Made by a program: the position numbers and the translations under genes
Origin: Candidatus Egerieicola pullicola
Lineage (GTDB): Bacteria > Bacillota > Clostridia > Oscillospirales > Ruminococcaceae
Length of the DNA: 9,999 nt
Direction: 5' to 3'
NCBI GenBank assembly: GCA_018712465.1
Contig: DVGY01000166.1
Span: forward strand, 1-9,999
Notes under the pieces: model-generated
Databases searched by the model: none
What the model was told of the DNA's origin: nothing
The model's input: the letters and a program-made list of their open reading frames with translations, nothing else
In this document: positions 1-6,246 of the stretch, one piece after another
How positions within the stretch are numbered: the first letter of the stretch is position 1
Layout: each line of letters begins with the position of its first letter

Positions 1-1886
1 TGGCTGAACTGGTCTTCCTTGGCTTCGTGCTTGCGCTTATCTACCAGTTCTTTGGCCAGCCGTTCGTTTTCTACAGCGTTAAATTCGTCGCCTGCCTGAG
101 GCACTTCACCCAAGCCGGTCACTTCCACCGGTACGCAGGGACCGGCAGACTGCACTTCTACACCCTTATCGTTGACCATAGCCCGGACACGTCCCACGGA
201 AGTACCGGCAATGATCACATCGCCGTGCTTCAGGGTTCCGTTTTGCACCAGCAAGGTAGCAATGGGGCCGCGGCCTTTATCCAACCGAGATTCGATGACA
301 GTGCCTTTGGCCAAACGGTTGGGGTTGGCTTTCAGCTCCAGCACGTCGGCGGTGAGGAGCACCATTTCCAACAGTTCGTCGATGCCTTCTCCGGTCTTAG
401 CGGAAACAGGGACGCAAACCACGTCGCCGCCCCATTCTTCCGGCACCAATTCGTATTCGGTGAGCTGTTCCTTCACCCGCTCCACATTGGCGCCCTCTTT
501 GTCGATCTTGTTGATGGCAACAATGATGCTGACGCCGGCTGCCTTAGCATGGTTGATGGATTCTACGGTCTGAGGCATAATGCCGTCATCCGCCGCCACC
601 ACCAGAATTGCAATATCGGTGACCAGAGCGCCACGGCTGCGCATGGCGGTAAAGGCTTCGTGACCGGGGGTGTCCAGGAAGGTGATGTTTCGGCCATTTT
701 CCAGCGTCACCTGATAAGCGCCGATGTGCTGAGTAATACCGCCTGCTTCGGTGGAGGTGACATCGCTGTGGCGGATCTTATCTAGAATAGAGGTCTTGCC
801 GTGGTCGACGTGGCCCATTACCACCACAATGGGGCAGCGGGGCTGGAGATCTTCGGCCTTATCCTCTTCTTCGGTGAACAACCGCTCTTCGATGGTGACA
901 ATGACTTCCTTTTCCACCTTGGCGCCCAGTTCTTCTGCTACCAGGCTGGCGGTGTCGAAGTCGATGGTTTCATTCTGGCTGGCCATGACGCCCAGCATCA
1001 TCAGCTTTTTAATGACTTCCGTCACGTTGACCTTCAAACGGCTGGCCAATTCGCTGACCACGATTTCGTCGGGGATCAGCACCTTCAGCTGCTGCTTTCT
1101 AGCCCGTTCCAGTTCCAAGCGCTGAAGTTTTTGAGCTTCGGTTTCCCGCTTGTTGGAGTATTTTGCCTTTTGCCGTTGGGCGTTTTTATTGGCAAACTTC
1201 TGCTTACGGGTGGCGTTGGCATACTGCTTGGTGGAGTTGGAAGGAGCAATTCGGTCATACTTTTCGTTGTACTTATCCAGGTTGATCTCCATCTTAGAGG
1301 TGTCTACGTGGCGCATCTGCTGTTCGAAGTTTTTGCTGTCCCCCATATTAGTGTTGAAGTTCTGCGCCGGTGCTTCCTTCTTGGGTTTTTGCTTGGCAGC
1401 AGGCTTATTGTTCTTAGGCTGGGGCGCTTCGGTGCGCTTTTTCACCGACTCAAACCGGGATGCATCAAATTTTGCCTTCGGCTCCTGTTTTTCTTTTCCG
1501 GTGGTTACCGGTTTTTCCGGCTGCTTTTTGACAGCAGGCTTTTGCGCCGGTTTTTCCTCTTTCTTTTTCCCGGAAGCAGATTGAGAACCACTCTGCTTTT
1601 CCGGAGCCTTTTCTTTTTTCTCGCCAACCGGTTTTTTCTTAGCCGGAGCGGGAGCTTTCTCCTGCTTAGGTTGGGGCGGCTTGCTGGTCGCAGTGAAGTA
1701 ATCGTTGATGTTCTGAAGCTGGTTCTTCTGAGTGTAATACTCAAAGACGTAATTCAGTTCATCTTCACTGAGCACCGAAACACTTTTGCGGGGTTCGCCC
1801 GTGTACTTACTCAGCAGTTCAATAACCTCTTTATTGGGTTTATTTAAGTCTTTGGCAACTTCGCCTAATTTGTATTTAATATTCAA
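1..1886 (-). CDS. infB: Translation initiation factor IF-2 (C-terminus cut by window edge)
   Basis: This gene encodes the GTPase that places initiator fMet-tRNA on the 30S subunit and promotes subunit joining. The visible 628 codons hold an IF2_N domain (about residues 2-52), a long Lys/Pro/Ala/Gln-rich linker (about 65-235), and a second IF2_N-like segment (about 260-320). The G domain follows, with G1 GHVDHGKT at 358-365, then GGITQHIG, DTPGHEAF, NKID and the SAKTGEGIDEL segment. Domain II begins after that, and the final IF2 domains lie beyond base 1. I chose the TTG at 1884-1886 because CGGAGGG at 1894-1900 sits 7 bases upstream, no in-frame ATG fits, and the protein then starts with the family's usual NIKYKLGEVAKDLN. 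The TTG overlaps the ylxQ stop as TTGA, which suggests translational coupling. Identification is certain; only the start codon is inferred. Confidence 0.98.
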   Translation of the reverse strand, partial: MNIKYKLGEVAKDLNKPNKEVIELLSKYTGEPRKSVSVLSEDELNYVFEYYTQKNQLQNINDYFTATSKPPQPKQEKAPAPAKKKPVGEKKEKAPEKQSGSQSASGKKKEEKPAQKPAVKKQPEKPVTTGKEKQEPKAKFDASRFESVKKRTEAPQPKNNKPAAKQKPKKEAPAQNFNTNMGDSKNFEQQMRHVDTSKMEINLDKYNEKYDRIAPSNSTKQYANATRKQKFANKNAQRQKAKYSNKRETEAQKLQRLELERARKQQLKVLIPDEIVVSELASRLKVNVTEVIKKLMMLGVMASQNETIDFDTASLVAEELGAKVEKEVIVTIEERLFTEEEDKAEDLQPRCPIVVVMGHVDHGKTSILDKIRHSDVTSTEAGGITQHIGAYQVTLENGRNITFLDTPGHEAFTAMRSRGALVTDIAILVVAADDGIMPQTVESINHAKAAGVSIIVAINKIDKEGANVERVKEQLTEYELVPEEWGGDVVCVPVSAKTGEGIDELLEMVLLTADVLELKANPNRLAKGTVIESRLDKGRGPIATLLVQNGTLKHGDVIIAGTSVGRVRAMVNDKGVEVQSAGPCVPVEVTGLGEVPQAGDEFNAVENERLAKELVDKRKHEAKEDQFS

Positions 1887-2215
1887 ATAGTATCCCTCCG
1901 ATTCGTTTCATCGACAGACTCCAACAGTTCCGAGAGCTTTTTGGCAAAGGCGGCGTCGGTCACCGCCAAGATCCCGCTGCGCTTCCCCACTAAAAACCAG
2001 ATTTCATCCATCTGCAAAGGAAGCAATGCGGTGGGGCATCCATCCTGCTGACAGATCCGCAGCATGGAATCCTTGCTTTTGGAGGATAGGTCCTTGGCCA
2101 ACAGCACCAATTTGGCCTGCCCATGCTCCAGGGTGCTTTTTACCGGGTCAAATCCCAGCTTCAAAGCGCCGATACGTTTGCAAAAGGTCAGGGTGTCAAT
2201 CAACTTTGGATTCAT
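1883..2215 (-). CDS. ylxQ: YlxQ, L7Ae/L30e-family RNA-binding protein
   Basis: This is a 110-residue protein of the ribosomal L7Ae/L30e/S12e/Gadd45 family, whose members bind kink-turn-like RNA. In Firmicutes it sits between rnpM and infB, exactly as here. Family signatures visible are the basic N-terminal helix region, HGQAKLVLLAKDLS (31-44), and the C-terminal VGKRSGILAVTDAAFAKKL segment (about 76-94). The cellular role of YlxQ is poorly defined. I chose the ATG at 2213-2215 because AGGAG (2226-2230) lies 10 bases upstream. A TTG three codons earlier (2222-2224) has only one base between it and that site. The gene starts within the last codons of rnpM (20-base overlap) and its TGA overlaps the infB TTG, so translation of the three genes is probably coupled. 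Confidence 0.93.
   Translation of the reverse strand: MNPKLIDTLTFCKRIGALKLGFDPVKSTLEHGQAKLVLLAKDLSSKSKDSMLRICQQDGCPTALLPLQMDEIWFLVGKRSGILAVTDAAFAKKLSELLESVDETNRRDTI
1894..1900 (-). promoter_or_regulatory. Ribosome binding site deciding the infB TTG start
   Basis: The minus strand reads CGGAGGG, 7 bases before the TTG at 1886. It lies inside the end of ylxQ. The strong site compensates for the weak start codon and argues for TTG rather than a later internal ATG. Confidence 0.75.
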
Positions 2216-2477
2216 AGCCGCCAATCTCCTGCTCTAATTTCTCGTAAATCTCCGGATCGATGCGGGTGGAAAGTCCCCGTTCCAACCCTCGATTTTTTTT
2301 GGCCTTTTTCAGGCATTCCGGGTTTGGACAGAGATACGCCCCCCGCCCCGGTTTTTTCCCGGTGGCGTCCAGCGAAATTTCTCCTTCTTTATTGAGCACC
2401 ACGCGGATCAATTCCCGTTTTGGCTTTTGTTCCCCGCAGCCGGTGCATTTGCGCATGGGTACTTTTTTGGTCTGCAT
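2196..2477 (-). CDS. rnpM: RnpM/YlxR family RNA-binding protein
   Basis: This is a 93-residue member of the YlxR family (DUF448). In Bacillus subtilis the family member has been renamed RnpM and described as a modulator of RNase P. The family hallmarks are all present: PMRKCTGCGEQKPKRELIRVV near the N-terminus, then DATGKKPGRGAYLC and a basic KKAKKNRG stretch. Four cysteines are arranged as CxxC (11, 14) and a later C(4)C pair (50, 55), which could form a metal site; that is an inference. AAGGAAGGA lies just upstream of the ATG. It sits between nusA and ylxQ, and a 20-base overlap with ylxQ makes co-translation likely. Identification is firm from motifs and position. Confidence 0.95.
   Translation of the reverse strand: MQTKKVPMRKCTGCGEQKPKRELIRVVLNKEGEISLDATGKKPGRGAYLCPNPECLKKAKKNRGLERGLSTRIDPEIYEKLEQEIGGYESKVD
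2226..2230 (-). promoter_or_regulatory. Ribosome binding site deciding the ylxQ start
   Basis: AGGAG on the minus strand lies inside the 3' end of rnpM. Its 10-base spacing favours the ATG at 2215 over the upstream in-frame TTG at 2224, which would be almost in contact with it. Confidence 0.65.
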
Positions 2478-2498
2478 GGTTCATCCTTCCTTTCGGGA

Positions 2499-3701
2499 TC
2501 AGGCCTGTTCCGGATTGGATTCTACTGCGTCTTCCGCTTCTTCTGCAGGAGCTTGAGCCTGCTCTTCTTCCGGCTCCTCATCTCCCAGATCAATCACCAA
2601 CCGGTTGGCGTACTGTTCATCGTCGCTTCCGGAAGACTGCAGCAAACTGCTCTGGGGTTTAATATCAATGCTGTAGCCAGTAAGGCGAGCTGCCAGCTTT
2701 GCGTTTTGACCCTTATTGCCGATGGCCAAGCTCAACTGGTTATCCGGTACAATCACCCGGCAGGTGCGTTCTTCCGGATCCAGAATCTGAACGCTGAGGA
2801 CGGTGGCAGGGCTGAGTGCGGACGCAATGAACTTTTCCGGATCGTCGCTGTACAACACGATGTCGATCTTTTCGTTGTTCAATTCCTTTACTACGCTGGC
2901 AACCCGGGTGCCCTTGGGGCCGATACAGGCGCCCCGAGGATCGATGTTCTCATCCCGGCTCCAAACAGCGATCTTGGTGCGGTTGCCCGGCTCCCGGGAG
3001 ATGGCTTTGATCTCTACTTCCCCATTGTAGATTTCCGGGACTTCCTTTTCAAACAGCCGCTTCACCATTTCCCGGCTGACTCGGCTGATTTTGATGACAG
3101 TGCGGCCGGTTTCCTTATCCACCACCCGTTCGCTGACATACACCTTGATGTGATCCCCTTCAGACAGCTTTTCGCCGGGAATCTGTTCGTTCTTAAAGAG
3201 AACGAATTCATTTTTGTCAATCTCCACGGTAACATTTCCGGTTCGAGATTCGATCTTCTGCACCACACCGGAGACCACTTCCCCAGCGTTGGCGCGGATA
3301 TGATTGTTCACCGACTCCGCAATGGCCTGATGGATCAGGTTCTTGCCTGCCTGAGCAGCAATGCGGCCGATCTTCTTGGTGTCTAACCGGGTTTCCAGCC
3401 GGGAACCGATCTTCATCCGCTTATTCTTTGCTAGAGCATCCTCCAAGGAAATTTGAATATTGGGATCTTCTACTTCTTCCACCACATCTTTGAAGGTGCT
3501 GACGGTAAACCGGCGGTTTTCCACATCCAGATCCACCAAAACATGATCGTCATCTACATTGTAGTTCTTTTTAATGGAAACTGCAATGGCATTGATGAGG
3601 CCGTCCCGCAAATCGGAAATGGAAATGCCTCTTTCCTGCTCCAACAAGTGCAGGGCATCAAAAATATTCATATTGTTACTATTATTCATTTTGCGAATCA
3701 T
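2499..3701 (-). CDS. nusA: Transcription termination/antitermination protein NusA
   Basis: NusA binds RNA polymerase and controls pausing, intrinsic termination and antitermination. The 400-residue reading has the RNAP-binding N-terminal domain (about 12-130), an S1 RNA-binding domain (about 140-208), KH1 with GPKG at 261-264, KH2 with GNKG at 328-331, and a short acidic Glu/Ala tail after 370. It lacks the acidic repeats of enterobacterial NusA, as is normal in Firmicutes. The start is uncertain. The ATG at 3701 has GAGG 6 bases upstream. A GTG at 3713 (404 residues) and an ATG at 3689 (396 residues, AAGGA 11 bases away) are alternatives, and conserved sequence begins only at about MNIFDALHLL. 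The gene follows rimP by a few tens of bases in the same operon. Confidence 0.96.
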   Translation of the reverse strand: MIRKMNNSNNMNIFDALHLLEQERGISISDLRDGLINAIAVSIKKNYNVDDDHVLVDLDVENRRFTVSTFKDVVEEVEDPNIQISLEDALAKNKRMKIGSRLETRLDTKKIGRIAAQAGKNLIHQAIAESVNNHIRANAGEVVSGVVQKIESRTGNVTVEIDKNEFVLFKNEQIPGEKLSEGDHIKVYVSERVVDKETGRTVIKISRVSREMVKRLFEKEVPEIYNGEVEIKAISREPGNRTKIAVWSRDENIDPRGACIGPKGTRVASVVKELNNEKIDIVLYSDDPEKFIASALSPATVLSVQILDPEERTCRVIVPDNQLSLAIGNKGQNAKLAARLTGYSIDIKPQSSLLQSSGSDDEQYANRLVIDLGDEEPEEEQAQAPAEEAEDAVESNPEQA

Positions 3702-3733
3702 CCTTTCCCTCACGCCGTTCTGGCGATTACAAC

Positions 3734-4219
3734 TTAAAACTCCAAATCGTCATGGCGCTTGACCCAGGCACAGTCCTTCACCGGAAGAGAAAACTGTTCC
3801 TGATCCTGCTTCAAAGTCATGACACCGTCCTGATAATCTTCAAGCAACGCCACCAGTTGGCGCTGGCCGTTTCTGGGTTGGTAGAGCTTTACCTCCACCT
3901 CCATACCGATGGTTGCGGTAAAGTGTTCCGGGCGGCGCAGGGGACGCATCAATCCGGGAGAAGAAACTTCCAAATAGTAGCTCTGGGGAATAAAGTCCTC
4001 TTCATCCAACAGCGGATCCAGCCTGCGGCTGAGCGCTTCACACTGGTCGAAGGAAACCCCTTCTCCTTCCTTGGAATCAATGATGATCCGCAAGAACCAG
4101 TCGGCTCCTTCTTTTTCAAAGCGGACATCCCACAAAATCAGACCCAGTTCATCGGCAATGGGTTGAGCCAGAGACCGGGTGTGCTGAACGGTTTGGGATT
4201 TATTGTTTTCTTTTCCCAT
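3734..4219 (-). CDS. rimP: Ribosome maturation factor RimP
   Basis: RimP is needed for maturation of the 30S ribosomal subunit and is the usual first gene of the nusA-infB operon. The protein has 161 residues, the usual family length. It shows the N-terminal alpha/beta domain (LILWDVRFEKEGADWFLRI, then the acidic IDSKEGEGVSFDQCEALSRRLDPLLD), the family signature YYLEVSSPGLMRPLRRPEHF (about 81-100), and a C-terminal beta-barrel domain. AGGAG at 4226-4230 lies 6 bases upstream of the ATG, which makes the start secure. The gene is preceded by a leader of about 100 bases from a perfect sigma-A promoter. It is the first gene of the rimP-nusA-rnpM-ylxQ-infB transcript. Confidence 0.96.
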   Translation of the reverse strand: MGKENNKSQTVQHTRSLAQPIADELGLILWDVRFEKEGADWFLRIIIDSKEGEGVSFDQCEALSRRLDPLLDEEDFIPQSYYLEVSSPGLMRPLRRPEHFTATIGMEVEVKLYQPRNGQRQLVALLEDYQDGVMTLKQDQEQFSLPVKDCAWVKRHDDLEF

Positions 4220-4244
4220 AAAACGCTCCTTTCCCTCTGCGGCA

Positions 4245-4260
4245 GCGGTGACGCAACCGC
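4245..4260 (-). promoter_or_regulatory. Small leader hairpin just upstream of the rimP ribosome binding site
   Basis: GCGGT (4245-4249) and ACCGC (4256-4260) form a 5-bp stem with a 6-base loop. It lies 14 bases from the AGGAG of rimP. It could affect access to that site, but it is short and may have no function. Confidence 0.3.
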
Positions 4261-4275
4261 TTACATAAATGGGAA

Positions 4276-4297
4276 GGCTGGGTTTGTCAACCCAGCC
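4276..4297 (-). promoter_or_regulatory. Perfect 9-bp stem-loop in the rimP operon leader
   Basis: GGCTGGGTT (4276-4284) and AACCCAGCC (4289-4297) are exact reverse complements around a 4-base loop. The structure lies in the predicted leader RNA, about 22 bases after the likely transcription start. The transcript continues into UUCCCAUUUAU, a weak U-tract, so a regulated attenuator or a protein-binding hairpin is possible but a strong terminator is not. The stem also contains a TTGACA on the minus strand, but no good -10 element follows it at the right distance. The pairing is seen directly; the function is inferred. Confidence 0.5.
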
Positions 4298-4325
4298 CTC
4301 AGTAAAACCTTATTGAAGCATTTTG

Positions 4326-4354
4326 ATTATAGCACCAAGTCTTGTTCCTGTCAA
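4326..4354 (-). promoter_or_regulatory. Sigma-A promoter of the rimP-nusA-infB operon
   Basis: The minus strand carries TTGACA (4349-4354), a spacer of exactly 17 bases, and TATAAT (4326-4331). Both hexamers match consensus completely. Transcription should start near 4319, giving a leader of about 100 bases before rimP. It lies just after the acyl-CoA synthetase stop codon. The -35 hexamer falls within a 6-bp inverted repeat. Confidence 0.9.
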
Positions 4355-4357
4355 GAC
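4339..4357. repeat. Inverted repeat overlapping the -35 element of the rimP promoter
   Basis: GTCTTG (4339-4344) and CAAGAC (4352-4357) are exact reverse complements separated by 7 bases. They cover the -35 hexamer and part of the spacer, the position expected of a repressor operator. A 6-bp repeat can arise by chance, so this is only a candidate. Confidence 0.35.
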
Positions 4358-4375
4358 CTGGAAAGAAAAAACTAT

Positions 4376-6007
4376 TTACTCCTGGTGATTTTTCCGCAGC
4401 ACGTAGTGCATCAGCTTCCCGGTAGCGGTGTGAGGCAGTTCAGTAACAATGTTATACTGCCGGGGCCGTTTATAGGGAGAAAGCATGGGGTGATTGGCGC
4501 AGTATTCCTTCAGCTCCGCTCCGGTCAGCTCCACGCCTTCTTCCGGAATCACATAGGCGGCCACGATCTGGCCTCGGGTGCGGTCGGGAATACCGATGAC
4601 GGCACTTTCTCGTACTTTGGGGTGCTCGTTGAGGATGGCTTCGATTTGAGTGGGGTAAATATTTTCTCCGGCAGAAACGATCATATCGTCCTTCCGGCCT
4701 ACCACCGTTACAAATTCGTGCTCATCCCAAACGCCCAAATCACCGGTGTACATATAGCCTTTGTAGAACCGCTTTTCGGTCATTTCCGGGTTGTTGAAGT
4801 AGCAGTAAGCACTCTTGGCAGGAGACTTGATAATAATTTCTCCTACTTCCTGTCCGTCCTTGGCGACGGTATCTTCCGGTTCGGAATGACCGTTTTCACA
4901 GACCTTGACCAGCCGCACTTCATCGTCGGTGCAGGACTGGCCGGCGCTGCCGCTCATTTCAGGCAGATCATAGGGCCGCAAAAAGGTGTTCCAGAAACTT
5001 TCTGTGGTGCCGTAACCGTTGAAAATATTGGGAGTCAGCAGCTTGAGGTATTTTTCGCAGGCGGCCTTTTCAAAGGGAGCGCCCATGGTCACAATTCCCT
5101 TCAAACCGCTGAGATCCACCGGAGTGCTCTCCTGAGCCCGGGCCAGCATTTCGATGATGGCCGGCACACCGATGAGAAAGGTAATGCCATATTCCTTGAC
5201 ATAGTTCAAACACCGGCGAGGATTGAAATCCCGGAGGATCACCACCTGGCCCCCCGCGTAGAAGGTGGGGCAAGGACCGCCGGAGTGGATGCCGCCCCGA
5301 TGGAACCAAGGGGTCATGTTCATGGTGCAATCCTGCGCATTTAAGGGGAAATGCATCATGACGTCATGGGCAGAAAGGACCTCGTTGATGTTGTTAATGG
5401 GCACGCCTTTGGGTCGGTTGGTGGTACCGGAAGTGTAAAGTCGGGTAGTTTCGTCGTAGATGTGGGGATGGAAGTCAATGGGGGGATTTTCCACACTCTG
5501 TCCGTCTACGTAATCCCGATAGGTAATTTCACCTTGATCGGCTGTCGCTTTATTTTCCAAATCCACTACCACAACCCGATCCGGAGTATAGCTGGACATT
5601 TTCAAAGCATCCTGCGCTACCTTGCGGAACTCTGCATCGTAGACAAATACTTTGGGTTTGCTGTCCTCCAGCATCAAAGCGATTTCTCCAGGAGCTTGGC
5701 GATAATTCACCGGGCAGTTGATCGCGCCGATTTTATGTGCGCCCAAATAGCAGAATACAAACTCCGCAGAGTTCAGCAGCATATACATGACCACATCATT
5801 TTTTCCCACCCCATCTGCTTTCATGGCATGGGCCAAACGGTTGCAGTCTTCATTGAGCTGGGTGTAGTTCCATTTCCGGCCGGTCAAAGGACATACCATG
5901 GCAGGTTTGTTGCCGTTTTTGGAAACATTACGCAGAAAACCATTCAAATAGGTAAATTCATGTTCAAACGTATCCCGAAACATGGTTACATCGTAGGTAT
6001 ATTCCAT
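4376..6007 (-). CDS. AMP-forming acyl-CoA synthetase (ANL superfamily)
   Basis: This 543-residue protein belongs to the adenylate-forming acyl/aryl-CoA ligases, which convert a carboxylic acid, ATP and CoA to an acyl-CoA. Core motifs are in order: the phosphate-binding loop YTSGTTNRPKG (191-201), GYGTTE (331-336), YTGDLG with Asp423, GRKDDMIVSAGENIYP (437-452), and the C-terminal TATGKLMHY with the expected catalytic Lys531. The loop reads GTTN where GTTG is usual. No signal peptide or membrane segment is seen, so it should be cytosolic. The substrate (fatty, aromatic or other acid) cannot be read from the sequence. GAGGA lies upstream of the ATG at 6007. The gene has its own consensus promoter and lies downstream of a FabF-type synthase, but a terminator separates them. 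No terminator is evident after its stop. Confidence 0.92.
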   Translation of the reverse strand: MEYTYDVTMFRDTFEHEFTYLNGFLRNVSKNGNKPAMVCPLTGRKWNYTQLNEDCNRLAHAMKADGVGKNDVVMYMLLNSAEFVFCYLGAHKIGAINCPVNYRQAPGEIALMLEDSKPKVFVYDAEFRKVAQDALKMSSYTPDRVVVVDLENKATADQGEITYRDYVDGQSVENPPIDFHPHIYDETTRLYTSGTTNRPKGVPINNINEVLSAHDVMMHFPLNAQDCTMNMTPWFHRGGIHSGGPCPTFYAGGQVVILRDFNPRRCLNYVKEYGITFLIGVPAIIEMLARAQESTPVDLSGLKGIVTMGAPFEKAACEKYLKLLTPNIFNGYGTTESFWNTFLRPYDLPEMSGSAGQSCTDDEVRLVKVCENGHSEPEDTVAKDGQEVGEIIIKSPAKSAYCYFNNPEMTEKRFYKGYMYTGDLGVWDEHEFVTVVGRKDDMIVSAGENIYPTQIEAILNEHPKVRESAVIGIPDRTRGQIVAAYVIPEEGVELTGAELKEYCANHPMLSPYKRPRQYNIVTELPHTATGKLMHYVLRKNHQE

Positions 6008-6108
6008 GAAAGATCCTCACTTTCCAATATCCAGCCGTATTTCTCAGCCAGTTTTCCCCAAAACAGGGGATTTCATTCATTTCTTGCATTGCCTTATGCT
6101 GTAATCAA

Positions 6109-6137
6109 ATTATACGGAAGTTTGAAAAATCTGTCAA
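6109..6137 (-). promoter_or_regulatory. Sigma-A promoter of the acyl-CoA synthetase gene
   Basis: The minus strand has TTGACA (6132-6137), 17 bases, then TATAAT (6109-6114), a full consensus match. Transcription should start near 6102, leaving a leader of about 95 bases. That leader includes a weak TCCCC/GGGGA hairpin at 6055-6070. Confidence 0.88.
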
Positions 6138-6204
6138 CTCACCCCACAATGCAATCTTTTTGTAAAATTCTGCCGTTGATGTCATTTCCGCATAAGTCCA
6201 TCCA

Positions 6205-6238
6205 GAAAAAAGATAAAAGCCGTACCAACTGGCACGGC
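6205..6238 (-). terminator. Intrinsic terminator after the ketoacyl synthase gene
   Basis: On the minus strand, GCCGTGCC and GGTACGGC (6231-6238 and 6219-6226) pair as 8 bp with one G-U around the loop AGTT. A T-rich tail follows (TTTTATCTTTTTT, about 6206-6218). It begins 8 bases after the synthase stop, so it should separate that transcript from the acyl-CoA synthetase gene. Confidence 0.88.
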
Positions 6239-6246
6239 AGGAAAAC

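Noticed and set aside
801..1847. A 348-codon open frame on the plus strand, opposite infB.
   Set aside because: It lies against the GTPase domain and the Lys/Pro-rich linker of IF-2. Its Phe/Leu/Arg-rich composition is what the complement of Lys/Glu-rich codons gives.
4261..4290. A second TTGACA on the minus strand inside the rimP leader hairpin, as an extra promoter.
   Set aside because: The sequence 16-18 bases downstream (TATGTA or TTTATG) matches a -10 element poorly, and a perfect promoter lies just upstream.
4276..4297. The rimP leader hairpin as a terminator of the acyl-CoA synthetase transcript.
   Set aside because: It lies downstream of a new promoter and lacks a T-run, so it would be a poor terminator. 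It is better treated as a leader structure.
3752..5344. A 530-codon open frame on the plus strand, across rimP and the acyl-CoA synthetase gene.
   Set aside because: It is antisense to two firmly identified genes and crosses the rimP promoter region. Its translation shows no recognisable domain, and long antisense frames are expected opposite codon-biased genes.
5964..6089. A 41-codon upstream frame in the acyl-CoA synthetase leader that overlaps its start.
   Set aside because: There is no properly spaced ribosome binding site before its ATG, and the composition gives no sign of a leader peptide. Conservation would be needed to revive it.
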